64,000 bases of DNA from Undibacterium hunanense (GTDB taxonomy: Bacteria; Pseudomonadota; Gammaproteobacteria; Burkholderiales; Burkholderiaceae_D): assembly GCF_014284335.1 (NCBI RefSeq), contig NZ_JACOGF010000003.1, positions 124,001-188,000 on the forward strand, given 5' to 3'. The notes beneath the pieces were generated by a model. That model ran no database searches and was not told where the DNA came from. It saw only the letters and a list, made by a program, of their open reading frames with translations. The translations under genes and the position numbers were made by a program. Below, piece after piece: positions 32,941 through 42,299 of the stretch (position 1 is the first letter of the stretch; every line of letters begins with the position of its first letter).

Positions 32941-34749
32941 ATGAGCGGATTAGTGGCAGCAAGCCGGCGCAATCGCGTCATATCAACATGTCTGGGATGC
33001 GCGCTGGTGGCAGTGACGCCATTGCTGAGTGGCCTTGCGCAGGCACAGGTAACGGTGCCGCAAGATGCAAAACCTTTGTGTGCCGTATCGCCACAAACGT
33101 TTGCCAGTTGGTTTGGCGGAACGGTTACGCTGAACGGTGCGGTCAACCCGGCCAACAGTGTGACCTTTCCGAATACTGGTGACTGTAGCTTTTATCAATG
33201 GTCAGAACAGATGTTTTTGTGGCTGACATCACCTGCCCCAAGTACTTATGGTGGTGGCAAGAGCCTGGTCTTCAATTCGCCGATTTTCTACAACGTATCC
33301 GGCGCAAATAACCAGGGAAAACGCACCTATACGCAAAATCAACCCGACCTGCCCCTGCCCTTGTTGAATATCCGCAGTGCACAGGCTGGTCCAAATGGAT
33401 TGCAACTTCTCACCAGCAAAGATGGCCGCATGTTTGAGGTTTTACCTGCACCACAAACGGAGAAAGGCCAATCTCTGATACGCAATAGCGCTGGCAAACT
33501 AGTTGAAATTAACCGCGTAGAAGCGCAAGACGGCAAGAAGCCAACGTTCTTTGATGCGAATGACAAAAAAATTACCTTGCCAGGCAAAGTGACCATGGAC
33601 ACAACACTGGCCGCCCGCGTCGCGCCCAGGCTGTTGACTGCGGACAGCACTGCCACAAAAAATATGGTGCAAGGCTTCCAGGTGAATGGCAAAACAGTCT
33701 TCATTGACAGTCTCGGCAATACCATAGAACCTACCCAAGGTCAGGCCGGTAGTTTGTCGGGCGTTTTGGTCGGTCAAAATCAGTCATTGGTGTATTACGC
33801 CACCATGGTCAACGATGTTTTCGCCTATTTCCAGACGGGTGTCGCGAATGGCGTCATTCCCAACCCCACCAACGTATTCCCCACTACCCAGGCGCAACTG
33901 GATCCAGTGATTGCCTATGCTGCGTCAAAAGGAACCAAATTCCCGGCACCTGAAGCACTGGCGATGGAAGTAAAAACATCATGGATAGATGTCGTCGGGC
34001 TGGATGCATTGGGCCTGAAAGCCAGTAACTATGTCACTGTCACCAGTACCGTACCTTTATATAACAAGAGCAATACTCAGCTTTGGATACCTACTGGACA
34101 AACCAAATCCGTCGTACTTGCCCTGGTCGGCATGCACGTCGTGGGAAGTGCCAAAGGCCATCCAGAAATGATATGGGCGACTTTTGAACATGTCAGCAAT
34201 ACACCCAATGCGGCCTATAGCTACACAAACACCAGTGGTACAACGGTAAATGTAGCACAAAATACTACCGGTACCTGGCTGTTTTCATCGCTGAAATCTG
34301 CAACACCCAATGTACAACTTGCCAATTTCACGTCCTCACCAAATATTACCGCAAACACCAGCGCACCTATCGGCCCCAGCGATACCCTGCGCTGGAAAGC
34401 CTGGGGTACAGGTTCGGATGCCACCAATGTGTTGCTGGAAAATACCGAGGTCATTTCATCCAACAGCAGTGTACTCAGCCAGTTGATCAAAGGCGATTTG
34501 CGCACCAACTACATGATGACAGGCGCAACCTGGACCATTGGTGGACAAACGGTCACTCCCACCAATCAGGTAGGTACCAATCTGCTCAACAATACGACAC
34601 TGGAAACTTACGATCAGGGCACGAGCAGTAAGATCAATGGATCAAACTGCTTTAGCTGCCATTCCAATAAATCACAACCGGCGGGGCAACCGGCGAATAC
34701 AGTAGTCAGCCATATCTACAACACGCTCATCCCGTTGTATCCGAAGTAA
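32941..34749 (+). CDS. Secreted protein with C-terminal heme c motif
   Basis: The 602-residue protein has a signal peptide (VISTCLGCALVAVTPLLSGLAQAQ). The ATG at 32941 follows AGGGAGAAATACA. A long domain of unknown type (DCSFYQWSEQMFLWLTSPAP ... VWATFEHV-like MIWATFEHVSNTP) ends with CFSCH at about residue 570, a c-type heme site; the residues upstream (NGSN) and the Gly/Pro-rich downstream stretch resemble a monoheme tail. No other CxxCH is present. It immediately precedes the hyp operon, from which it is separated by a hairpin. A redox role is inference; I do not recognise the large domain. Confidence 0.75.
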   Translation: MSGLVAASRRNRVISTCLGCALVAVTPLLSGLAQAQVTVPQDAKPLCAVSPQTFASWFGGTVTLNGAVNPANSVTFPNTGDCSFYQWSEQMFLWLTSPAPSTYGGGKSLVFNSPIFYNVSGANNQGKRTYTQNQPDLPLPLLNIRSAQAGPNGLQLLTSKDGRMFEVLPAPQTEKGQSLIRNSAGKLVEINRVEAQDGKKPTFFDANDKKITLPGKVTMDTTLAARVAPRLLTADSTATKNMVQGFQVNGKTVFIDSLGNTIEPTQGQAGSLSGVLVGQNQSLVYYATMVNDVFAYFQTGVANGVIPNPTNVFPTTQAQLDPVIAYAASKGTKFPAPEALAMEVKTSWIDVVGLDALGLKASNYVTVTSTVPLYNKSNTQLWIPTGQTKSVVLALVGMHVVGSAKGHPEMIWATFEHVSNTPNAAYSYTNTSGTTVNVAQNTTGTWLFSSLKSATPNVQLANFTSSPNITANTSAPIGPSDTLRWKAWGTGSDATNVLLENTEVISSNSSVLSQLIKGDLRTNYMMTGATWTIGGQTVTPTNQVGTNLLNNTTLETYDQGTSSKINGSNCFSCHSNKSQPAGQPANTVVSHIYNTLIPLYPK

Positions 34750-34757
34750 GCAGCTTT

Positions 34758-34786
34758 AAATACGGGGCCAGGATGGTCCCGTATTT
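34758..34786 (+). terminator. Hairpin between the heme protein and hypF genes
   Basis: A stem of about 13 bp (AAATACGGG / CCCGTATTT plus inner pairs including one G-T) with a 3-base loop is followed by a mixed T-rich TTTGTCTGTC. Only 39 bases remain before hypF, leaving little room for a separate promoter, so it may act as a partial terminator or attenuator. Confidence 0.6.
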
Positions 34787-34824
34787 GTCTGTCGCAGGTA
34801 GTGTCACAGTATTGAGGCCCGGGT

Positions 34825-37380
34825 ATGTCATCTGTTGTGGAAAATCAGGAGATACGCGTGAAAGGCACCGTGCAAGGTGTGGGCTTTCGTCCAGCAGTTT
34901 ACCGTCTTGCGCTGGAATGCCAGTTACATGGTGAAGTATCAAATGATACCGATGGCGTACTGATACGCCTGTCAGGCATGCAAAACGATATCAGTGAATT
35001 TTTGCAGCGACTGGAAGCCGAAGCACCACCGCTGGCAAAAATTGATTCCATCTCTACCGAGACCGTCAGTGAAGCCTGGGAATATGAGGATTTTCGCATT
35101 ACGCAATCCACCCATACGCAAGGTCGTACCGAAGTAGTCGCTGATGCAGCCACCTGCAAGTCTTGCCTGGCCGAGACCATGGACCCAGCAGAACGCCGTT
35201 ATCGCTATCCATTTACCAATTGCACACATTGCGGGCCCCGCCTGTCCATCATTGAGGGTATTCCTTATGATCGCGAACGGACGACCATGAAGGCATTTAC
35301 CATGTGCCCGGCCTGTCAAAAAGAATATGATGATCCGCTGGATCGCCGCTTTCATGCCCAACCCATAGCCTGCCATGTATGTGGTCCTCAGTTGTTTTTG
35401 CATGAAACGGGGCAATTACTGGTGCACTGTAGCAGCACAGATATAGATGGCTATCAGGATAGAATCGCGCAACAGTTGCAGCATATTGATCAGGCCCTGA
35501 AAGATGGAAAAATCGTCGCCATCAAAGGCCTGGGTGGTTTTCATTTGTGCTGTGACGCGACCAGTCACGATGCCGTTCAGGCTTTACGTCAGCGCAAGCA
35601 GCGCTATGCCAAACCTTTTGCTGTAATGACGCATGAACTTGCCTGCATACAGCAATACTGTGCCGTTGATCAACTGGAAGCAGAGTTGCTGCAAAGCGTT
35701 GCTGCGCCCATCGTCCTGCTGGAAGCCAGACAGATCACTGATGCCGATGTGCCAGCTTTATCGGCAGACATTGCGCCTGGCAGTCACCTGCTCGGTTTCA
35801 TGTTGCCGTACACGCCGTTGCACCATATGGTCTGTCAGCAATTTGGACGGCCACTGGTGATGACCAGCGGCAATGTGTCAGGTGAACCCCAGATCATTGA
35901 CAATGAACAAGCACTAGAAAAACTGGCGGGCATTGCCGACTTGATCGTTTGCCATAACCGGGATATTGCCAATCGCATTGACGATACTGTCGTGCGTTGC
36001 GTCGCAGGTAAGGCCCGTATCCTGCGACGTGCGCGTGGTTATGCGCCACGCTCAATACCACTGCCAGCAGGGTTTGAAAAAGTGGATGGCATACTCGCTT
36101 ATGGCGCAGAACTTAAATCCACGTTTTGTCTGGTCAAACAAGGCACGGCCATCTTGTCACAACATCAGGGGGATCTGGAAGACATCAGCACACTGGATGA
36201 TTATGAACATAATCTGGCTCTCTACCAGCGACTGTTTGAAATGATGCCTGTCCAAGTGGCACAGGACATGCATCCCGAATACGTCTGCAACAAACTCGCG
36301 CACGATGTGCCGGACTTGCTGCCGTCTGTTGTAAGCACGGTGCAGCATCATCACGCACATATCGCCAGTGCCATGGCAGAGAATCAGATTGCACTCTCGC
36401 ATCCACCGGTTTTGGGTATTGCTCTTGACGGTCTGGGCCTGGGTGACGATGGGCAATTCTGGGGTGGTGAGTTTTTGCTGACAAACTACCGCAACTTCCA
36501 GCGACTGGCGCGCTTCAAACCGGTCGCCATGCCAGGTGCAGCACAGGCTATCAGACAGCCTTGGCGCAACACCTATGCACATATTCTGAATGGTATGCAA
36601 TGGGATACCTTTATCCAGCAATTTTCTGATACTGATCTGGCGAAATTCTTTAGCCAGCAACCCATCACCATACTGGAAAACATGCTGGCAAGTGGCATGA
36701 ATTGCCCACTTGCCAGTTCAACAGGCCGCCTGTTTGATGCGGTAGCCGCTGCGGTCGGCCTGCATAGACAACAAGTCCAGTTTGAAGGCCAGGCGGCGAT
36801 GGAACTGGAAATGCTGGTCGACAAAAACCTGCTGGCTGACTGTTTGGCAGGCAAGGCAACTTACCCAGCCTATGACTTTTGCATAGAAAAACCCGCTAGT
36901 TCACCAGCTTCAACTGAAGCCACGCAAAAGCTCTTTGAACTGAACGCCGCCAGCATGTGGCCACAGTTGCTGGGTGACTTGCAGCAAGGCCTGTCAGCCT
37001 CGCTTATCGCGACCCGTTTTCATGCTGGCTTGATCAAAGGCATTACGGCAATGGTCTGCGCTTTGCGTGAGCAACATGTTTTTAAGGATGTGGTGCTATC
37101 CGGCGGCTGTATGCAAAACGCGATTCTTTTGGCAGGACTGGAAATGTCTTTACGTGAACAGCAATTCAACTGCCTGAGCCATACGCTGGTGCCTTCCAAT
37201 GATGGTGGAATAGCACTTGGCCAGGCAGCGATTGCAGCGGCCCGATCCCTCGAATTAGTGACAGTATCAACAATACCAACGGTAGCAACAGTACGAACGG
37301 CACAAACAACAGCAAGACTTATGGCAGAAGATTATTCGTTCAGGCAGAAAAACTTTACCCAACACGCTATCTCACCATGA
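34825..37380 (+). CDS. hypF: Carbamoyltransferase HypF
   Basis: The 851-residue protein has all HypF domains in order: acylphosphatase (~8-95, RVKGTVQGVGFRPAVYRLA), two Cys4-type zinc fingers (CKSC...CTHC and CPAC...CHVC, ~110-190), a YrdC-like domain (~215-395, KGLGGFHLCCDAT) and a Kae1-like carbamoyltransferase domain with VQHHHAHIASAMAEN near residue 507 and LSGGCMQNAIL. HypF uses carbamoyl phosphate and ATP to form carbamoyl-adenylate and carbamoylates HypE for CN ligand formation. Start ATG 34825 follows TTGAGG. It is the first gene of the Fe(CN)2CO assembly operon. Confidence 0.96.
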   Translation: MSSVVENQEIRVKGTVQGVGFRPAVYRLALECQLHGEVSNDTDGVLIRLSGMQNDISEFLQRLEAEAPPLAKIDSISTETVSEAWEYEDFRITQSTHTQGRTEVVADAATCKSCLAETMDPAERRYRYPFTNCTHCGPRLSIIEGIPYDRERTTMKAFTMCPACQKEYDDPLDRRFHAQPIACHVCGPQLFLHETGQLLVHCSSTDIDGYQDRIAQQLQHIDQALKDGKIVAIKGLGGFHLCCDATSHDAVQALRQRKQRYAKPFAVMTHELACIQQYCAVDQLEAELLQSVAAPIVLLEARQITDADVPALSADIAPGSHLLGFMLPYTPLHHMVCQQFGRPLVMTSGNVSGEPQIIDNEQALEKLAGIADLIVCHNRDIANRIDDTVVRCVAGKARILRRARGYAPRSIPLPAGFEKVDGILAYGAELKSTFCLVKQGTAILSQHQGDLEDISTLDDYEHNLALYQRLFEMMPVQVAQDMHPEYVCNKLAHDVPDLLPSVVSTVQHHHAHIASAMAENQIALSHPPVLGIALDGLGLGDDGQFWGGEFLLTNYRNFQRLARFKPVAMPGAAQAIRQPWRNTYAHILNGMQWDTFIQQFSDTDLAKFFSQQPITILENMLASGMNCPLASSTGRLFDAVAAAVGLHRQQVQFEGQAAMELEMLVDKNLLADCLAGKATYPAYDFCIEKPASSPASTEATQKLFELNAASMWPQLLGDLQQGLSASLIATRFHAGLIKGITAMVCALREQHVFKDVVLSGGCMQNAILLAGLEMSLREQQFNCLSHTLVPSNDGGIALGQAAIAAARSLELVTVSTIPTVATVRTAQTTARLMAEDYSFRQKNFTQHAISP

Positions 37381-37390
37381 AGGAAACATT

Positions 37391-37669
37391 ATGTGTTTAG
37401 GAATTCCAGGAAAAATTGTCAGCATCAGTGATGTCGGGCAACTGCTTGGCATCGTGGATGTAGGCGGCATACAACGCGCCGTCGACCTTAGTTGTGTTGC
37501 CCAGGATGGGAAAAATCTGCACGAACTGGTCAATCGCTGGGTGCTGGTACACGTGGGCTTTGCCATGAGCGTGATCGATGAAGAAGAAGCCAGGGCAACG
37601 CTGGCCATACTCAATGAACTGGGGCAAATGCAGGAAGAACTGGTCGCCATGCAGGAAGGTGACTCCTGA
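37391..37669 (+). CDS. hypC: Hydrogenase maturation chaperone HypC
   Basis: The 92-residue protein begins MCLGIPGKIV; Cys2 is the conserved residue that carries the iron with HypD. The family pattern AVDLSCV and VHVGFAMSVIDEEEA is complete. HypC with HypD holds Fe(CN)2CO and delivers it to the large subunit. The AAGGAAACATT upstream of the ATG is a good ribosome site. It lies 10 bases after hypF. Only one hypC/hybG-type chaperone is present. Confidence 0.96.
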   Translation: MCLGIPGKIVSISDVGQLLGIVDVGGIQRAVDLSCVAQDGKNLHELVNRWVLVHVGFAMSVIDEEEARATLAILNELGQMQEELVAMQEGDS

Positions 37670-37699
37670 AGCAAGCAAGAATTTATCAATGAGAGCGTC

Positions 37700-38422
37700 A
37701 TGACCAATACTGAAAATGCCAGCCACCTGCAAGCACTGTATCCGTTTCTCACTAAAAAGAAATCTGATACTGTCAGCATGAACCAGGCGCTACTGGACTC
37801 CGTAGAACAAAAAATGGCTCAACACCAGAGTGTGATCAGTCATTTCTTTGCCACTCATCAACAGGCAGTCGTTGATTGTGCAAATGCAATTGCCGGCATC
37901 TATAAAAAACAGGGCCAACTATTTACCATGGGTAATGGGGGATCCAGTTCGGATGCCTCACATATCGCCGTAGAATTTTTACATCCAGTCACCACCGGAC
38001 GCCCCGCATTGCCTGCCTATGACCTGAGCTGTGACAAAACAGTGATGACAGCGATTGCCAATGATGTCGGGTACCAGCATGTCTATGCACGACAAGTCGC
38101 CAATCTGATGAAGAAAAATGATGCGCTGATAGGTATTTCCACTAGCGGCAATTCAGACAATCTGCTCAGGGCCTTTGCGCAGGCAAAGAAAATCGGTGCA
38201 GTCACGATAGGTCTGGCAGGTGGTACCGGTGGTGAAATGGCAGCGATGGAACTGGACCATTGCCTGGTCGTGGCTTCCGACAGCATACACCGTACCCAGG
38301 AATGCCATGTAGCGATCTATCACGTCCTGTGGGACCTGGTACATACCCTGCTGGCGGATGAGCGCGGCTATTTGAGCAATAAAACCAATCACGATACAGA
38401 GGCCGAACATGAAATACGTTGA
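37700..38422 (+). CDS. SIS-domain phosphosugar isomerase (GmhA-like) in hyp operon
   Basis: The 240-residue protein is a GmhA-type sedoheptulose-7-phosphate isomerase homologue. It has the substrate loop MGNGGSSSDASHIAVEF, the SIS signature STSGNSDNLLRAF and the metal/catalytic region HRTQECHVAIYHVLWDLV. It carries about 30 extra N-terminal residues; the ATG at 37778 (MNQALLDSVEQKM) could be the true start. It overlaps hypD by 14 bases, so expression is coupled. GmhA-like genes beside hypC/hypD are known from some hydrogenase clusters, but their role in maturation is not established. A carbohydrate-linked step here also fits the neighbouring phosphoribosyltransferase. Confidence 0.88.
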   Translation: MTNTENASHLQALYPFLTKKKSDTVSMNQALLDSVEQKMAQHQSVISHFFATHQQAVVDCANAIAGIYKKQGQLFTMGNGGSSSDASHIAVEFLHPVTTGRPALPAYDLSCDKTVMTAIANDVGYQHVYARQVANLMKKNDALIGISTSGNSDNLLRAFAQAKKIGAVTIGLAGGTGGEMAAMELDHCLVVASDSIHRTQECHVAIYHVLWDLVHTLLADERGYLSNKTNHDTEAEHEIR

Positions 38423-39563
38423 TGAATTTCGCGACCCGGAAAAAGCCAAATCCCTGATACGGGAAATTACACGGATCTCTGATGAGCTGTCAGAAGATTT
38501 GAAACGTCCGGTATACATCATGGAAGTCTGCGGGGGGCATACCCATTCCATCTTCCGGTATGGCATAGAAAACATGTTACCAGCCAGCCTGGAACTGATA
38601 CACGGCCCCGGTTGCCCGGTATGCGTATTACCCATGGGACGTGTGGATGACTGTGTGGCCATTGCCGAACAAAAAGACACCATTATGACCACCTTTGGTG
38701 ATGCCATGCGGGTGCCTGGTTCAAAGCGCAGCCTGCTGCAGGCCAAGGCCCTGGGTGCAGATGTGCGCATGGTGTATTCGCCGCTGGATGCACTCAGCAT
38801 AGCGAAAAAACATCCTGACAAGGAAGTGGTTTTCTTTGGCCTGGGCTTTGAAACCACGATGCCCAGCACCGCCCTGACGGTGCTAAAGGCCGAGGCAGAA
38901 GGCATACGTAATTTTTCTTTATTCTGCAACCACATTACGATTATCCCCACCATCAAGGCCGTGCTCGATTCGCCAGACCTGCAACTCGACGGTTTTCTTG
39001 GCCCGGGCCATGTCAGCATGGTGATAGGCAATCAACCGTATGGTTTCATCGCTGAACACTATCAGCGCCCTGTGGTGGTATCGGGTTTTGAACCCCTGGA
39101 TATCCTGCAATCCCTGTGGATGGTGTTAAAGCAATTGCATGTGGGTGAAGCGCGGATTGAAAATCAGTATAACCGCGTGGTACCAGAACATGGCAACCGG
39201 ATGGCGCTGGAAGCTATCAGCAAGGTGTTTGAATTGCGACCATTCTTTGAATGGCGTGGCCTGGGCTCGATCGATAATTCAGGCGTGCAACTGAACCAGC
39301 AATATGCGGCCTTCGATGCCGAGAAAAAATTCTCCCTGCCCTCGGTCACCATCGCCGACCCCAAATCATGTCAGTGCGGTGAAGTGTTGAAAGGCGCTAT
39401 CAAGCCCTGGCAATGCAAGGTCTACGGCAAGGCCTGTACCCCGGAAACACCTTTGGGTGCACTGATGGTGTCGAGTGAAGGTGCCTGCGCTGCCTATTAT
39501 CAATATGGTGGCGCCCCCAAAGACAGTATCAAAATACATCAGCTTGAGGAAACCAGTCTATGA
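38409..39563 (+). CDS. hypD: Fe-S maturase HypD
   Basis: The 384-residue protein has the HypD cysteine motifs: EVCGGHTHSIFRYGIEN, HGPGCPVCVLPMG, FCNH and a C-terminal [4Fe-4S] set (SCQCGEVLKG, WQCKVYGKAC, EGACAAYYQYG). HypD with HypC is the scaffold on which the Fe(CN)2CO unit is built. The ATG at 38409 overlaps the end of the SIS gene and the stop overlaps hypE by four bases. No departure from the family is visible. Confidence 0.96.
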   Translation: MKYVDEFRDPEKAKSLIREITRISDELSEDLKRPVYIMEVCGGHTHSIFRYGIENMLPASLELIHGPGCPVCVLPMGRVDDCVAIAEQKDTIMTTFGDAMRVPGSKRSLLQAKALGADVRMVYSPLDALSIAKKHPDKEVVFFGLGFETTMPSTALTVLKAEAEGIRNFSLFCNHITIIPTIKAVLDSPDLQLDGFLGPGHVSMVIGNQPYGFIAEHYQRPVVVSGFEPLDILQSLWMVLKQLHVGEARIENQYNRVVPEHGNRMALEAISKVFELRPFFEWRGLGSIDNSGVQLNQQYAAFDAEKKFSLPSVTIADPKSCQCGEVLKGAIKPWQCKVYGKACTPETPLGALMVSSEGACAAYYQYGGAPKDSIKIHQLEETSL

Positions 39564-40675
39564 ACATGATAGAAAAAAATCTCGCCCCGCCTGACAGCGC
39601 GGCGGCGGTCGCAAACGTGACAGATATCCGTACCAGGCGCGGCAAACTGGTCAGTTCGGTCATTACCCTGGCACATGGCGGTGGCGGCAAGGCCATGCGC
39701 GACCTGATTGACGATGTGTTTATCGATGCCTTCAGCAATCCTGCCCTGAACACACTGGAAGACCAGGCCCGTTTCCAGCTCAGTGATCTGGCGAAACTGG
39801 GTGACCGGCTGGCCATGACGACGGATTCCTATGTCATTGACCCCATCTTCTTTCCCGGCGGCGACATCGGCAAGCTGGCAATTTGCGGAACTGTCAATGA
39901 CCTTGCCGTAGGCGGTGCCACACCTCTGTACCTGACCTGCGCCATGATCATAGAAGAAGGCATGCAGGTTGACACCTTGCGTCAGATCGTCAAATCCATG
40001 GCTGACACGGCAAGGGAAGCCGGTGTGACTATCGTCACCGGTGATACCAAGGTAGTGGGACGCGGCAGTTGCGACAAGATTTTCATCAATACCGCAGGCA
40101 TAGGGGTGATTCACCAGGACTATAAACTGGGTGCCCATCAGGCGCAGGCTGGTGACCATATCCTGGTCAATGGTTTTTTGGGTGATCATGGTGCAGCGAT
40201 TTTGAATGCACGTGGTGACATGCATTTGACCAGTCCCATAGAAAGTGATTGCGCTCCCCTGCATGATTTGATACAGACCTTGCTGAAAGCCGCACCACAT
40301 ACTCGCTTCATCCGTGACGCAACGCGCGGTGGGATTGCATCTGTCCTCAATGAAATTGCCGACGCGTCGAAATGCGCCATAGAAATTCACGAAACCAAGA
40401 CGCCGCTAAGGCAAGAAGTAAAAGGTTTTTGCGAAATACTTGGCCTCGATCCTTTATACCTGGCTAATGAAGGAAAACTGGTTGCGGTCGTTCCTGCGGA
40501 AGAAACCGATGCTGCCCTGACAGCCATGCGCGGACATGCCCTGGGCAAGGATGCAGCAGACATAGGTACCGTTTTACACGATGGACGGCCAGGACGTGTG
40601 CACATGCAGACCCTGTTTGGTGGCAAGCGCATTGTTGACATGCTGGTTGGTGAACAGTTGCCGCGCATCTGCTGA
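39560..40675 (+). CDS. hypE: Cyanide-forming dehydratase HypE
   Basis: The 371-residue AIR-synthase-like protein shows the ATP-binding stretch LAHGGGGKAMRDLIDDVF, MTTDSYVIDPIFFPGGDIGKLA, VAVGGATPLY-like LAVGGATPLYLT, and the terminal PRIC whose Cys is carbamoylated by HypF and dehydrated to thiocyanate. It supplies the CN ligands. It overlaps hypD by four bases. The reverse-strand open frame over this gene is a shadow. Confidence 0.96.
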   Translation: MNMIEKNLAPPDSAAAVANVTDIRTRRGKLVSSVITLAHGGGGKAMRDLIDDVFIDAFSNPALNTLEDQARFQLSDLAKLGDRLAMTTDSYVIDPIFFPGGDIGKLAICGTVNDLAVGGATPLYLTCAMIIEEGMQVDTLRQIVKSMADTAREAGVTIVTGDTKVVGRGSCDKIFINTAGIGVIHQDYKLGAHQAQAGDHILVNGFLGDHGAAILNARGDMHLTSPIESDCAPLHDLIQTLLKAAPHTRFIRDATRGGIASVLNEIADASKCAIEIHETKTPLRQEVKGFCEILGLDPLYLANEGKLVAVVPAEETDAALTAMRGHALGKDAADIGTVLHDGRPGRVHMQTLFGGKRIVDMLVGEQLPRIC

Positions 40676-40721
40676 TCGCCATATATCGATATTGAAAATT
40701 TTTCGCAAAAAAGGAAATGCC

Positions 40722-41333
40722 ATGACCAGTTTTTCATCCAAAGAGTATATCCCGGCACAAGGCCTGCTGATACGTATCGTTGATCAGGGCAAGGTGCTGA
40801 CACTTGATTATCAGGAAGCCACTGCAAAACATCAGCGCTCGCTCTGGTGGGGAACTGCCGTCGGTTACCGCGCCATGCAGGTGGCAGCGCTGGCCTTGTC
40901 CCGCGACCAGTTATGGCATAGAGATAATCTGGTTGTTGTCAGTGCCCATCCTGGCCCCGGTGTGCTTGATTCGCTGAACTATGTAACCCACTGCGCCGAC
41001 AAAGGCAACCTGACCGTAATGGAAAACGATAACTGTGTCAGCCGTTGCAATAGTCAGATGAAATTCGAATGGTGGGTCAGCGATGGCAAGCAGACTGCCC
41101 ACGTCATGCTGAACGAAGATTTCGTACCGGATGAGTTCTATCAATTGATAGACCGTCGCGTTTACAGCGAAACCAAGGCTGATGATGATAAATTATTTGA
41201 ACTCTACAAGGTGAATCTGTCATCACGGATCTGGGTAGCACCACTGGAAGAAAACTTTACCGTAGAGTTATTGCCGCCCCTGGGCAAAGGTGAAGTGCCT
41301 TCCAATCATGTCTGGAACAAAGTGCTGGCCTGA
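40722..41333 (+). CDS. FmdE-like protein lacking the usual metal-binding Cys motif
   Basis: The 203-residue protein aligns by eye with the FmdE/FwdE family: WWGTAVGYRAMQVAALAL corresponds to the family's PGLALGYRAA region and GVLDSLNYVTHCADKGNLTV to its DAIQVLTGCTFGKGNL. The hallmark HGHxCPG at the start of this region is instead KHQRSLWWG, so the Cys/His ligands are mostly gone. AAGGAAATGCC precedes the ATG at 40722. The role of FmdE proteins beside formylmethanofuran dehydrogenases and molybdo-enzymes is not settled. It lies between hypE and the phosphoribosyltransferase, coupled to the latter by a TGATG junction. Confidence 0.65.
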   Translation: MTSFSSKEYIPAQGLLIRIVDQGKVLTLDYQEATAKHQRSLWWGTAVGYRAMQVAALALSRDQLWHRDNLVVVSAHPGPGVLDSLNYVTHCADKGNLTVMENDNCVSRCNSQMKFEWWVSDGKQTAHVMLNEDFVPDEFYQLIDRRVYSETKADDDKLFELYKVNLSSRIWVAPLEENFTVELLPPLGKGEVPSNHVWNKVLA

Positions 41334-42238
41334 TGCTGAATCTGAAAAATGATCCGCATGAGGTGCGCAGCAGGATAATGTGTCTGGAAGAAATCAGCTC
41401 CCTGCCCTTGCGATTTAATGCAGATTTATACCGCCATTACCCCGGCATGAAACTGGGGCAATGGCAGCAGATCGATTTTTTCAGCAAAAAACTGAGCTGT
41501 CTGGCAGCAAACATTATGCAGCAGGACGCTGATACAGACACCAGAGATATTGCCGTTGACTGGGTGATTACGGCACCCGCTTTTTATCATCTGCCTTCCG
41601 CTGCCAATTTATTGGCAAGGCGCGTACACGCCTTATTGCAATTACAGGGGTTCAGCCTGAGCTTGCTGGAACCGCGTTTAAACCAGCAGCAAATCGCGGT
41701 GAACAGCCAGGATGATTTTGATCTGACAAATAATTACAGCAAAAGCCAACTGGCACAGCGTGTGCAGCAACGACAAAAAACACAGGCCATGGCAGATAGT
41801 GATGTTCAGATGAAGCAGTTCTGTCAGCGCAAGGTGATTACCATCAACGATATATATGTTACTGGCACCCAGCAATATTTCATGCAACAGACACTGGATG
41901 CGGCTGCAGTCAAAGACAGTTACTGGTTGTACATCTTCAAACTGGAAAACGGGCTTGCGCGGCGACATCCCGAGATTGAATTCGAAATCAATCAACATGG
42001 CATCAATGATATAAAAAGCTTTGCAGCCATTCTCAACGATGAGCAGACAACGCCTACGACACGCTGCCTGTCCAGATTATTTGCCGAGAGTATGGATAAT
42101 TTTTATCAATTGATTTCCTTGCTTGAACCAGGGACGAAAGAAAGAATTTTCTCGCTGGCACAGGCGGAGAAGCGTTACCTGAATTCCATTTTCGAAGAGA
42201 AAATGCAGTTGCTCACCATTGAACATCAGCATCATTGA
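41333..42238 (+). CDS. Phosphoribosyltransferase-domain protein
   Basis: The 301-residue protein contains a PRPP-binding loop VITINDIYVTGTQQ (near residues 166-179), the mark of a type I phosphoribosyltransferase, and a strand DWVITAPAFYHLPSAANLL that could be the preceding beta-strand. The second acidic residue of the usual DD pair is replaced (ND). A helical C-terminal extension of about 100 residues (CLSRLFAESMDNFYQLISLLEPG) has no recognised match. The start overlaps the FmdE-like stop (TGATG), giving tight coupling. It may transfer a ribosyl phosphate to an unknown base or act as a regulator. Confidence 0.72.
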   Translation: MLNLKNDPHEVRSRIMCLEEISSLPLRFNADLYRHYPGMKLGQWQQIDFFSKKLSCLAANIMQQDADTDTRDIAVDWVITAPAFYHLPSAANLLARRVHALLQLQGFSLSLLEPRLNQQQIAVNSQDDFDLTNNYSKSQLAQRVQQRQKTQAMADSDVQMKQFCQRKVITINDIYVTGTQQYFMQQTLDAAAVKDSYWLYIFKLENGLARRHPEIEFEINQHGINDIKSFAAILNDEQTTPTTRCLSRLFAESMDNFYQLISLLEPGTKERIFSLAQAEKRYLNSIFEEKMQLLTIEHQHH

Positions 42239-42299
42239 AGATCAGTCTGGCCATAGACATCTGAAGAAATTGCCCGGTTTAAAATATAAGGATCAAGAC

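Noticed and set aside
39539..40390. Minus-strand open frame over hypE
   Set aside because: Mirror of hypE codons; no ribosome site and no recognisable domain.
42219..42299. Upstream ATG for the VanX-like protein
   Set aside because: Overlaps the preceding gene; the ATG at 42300 has a clear AAGGA site.
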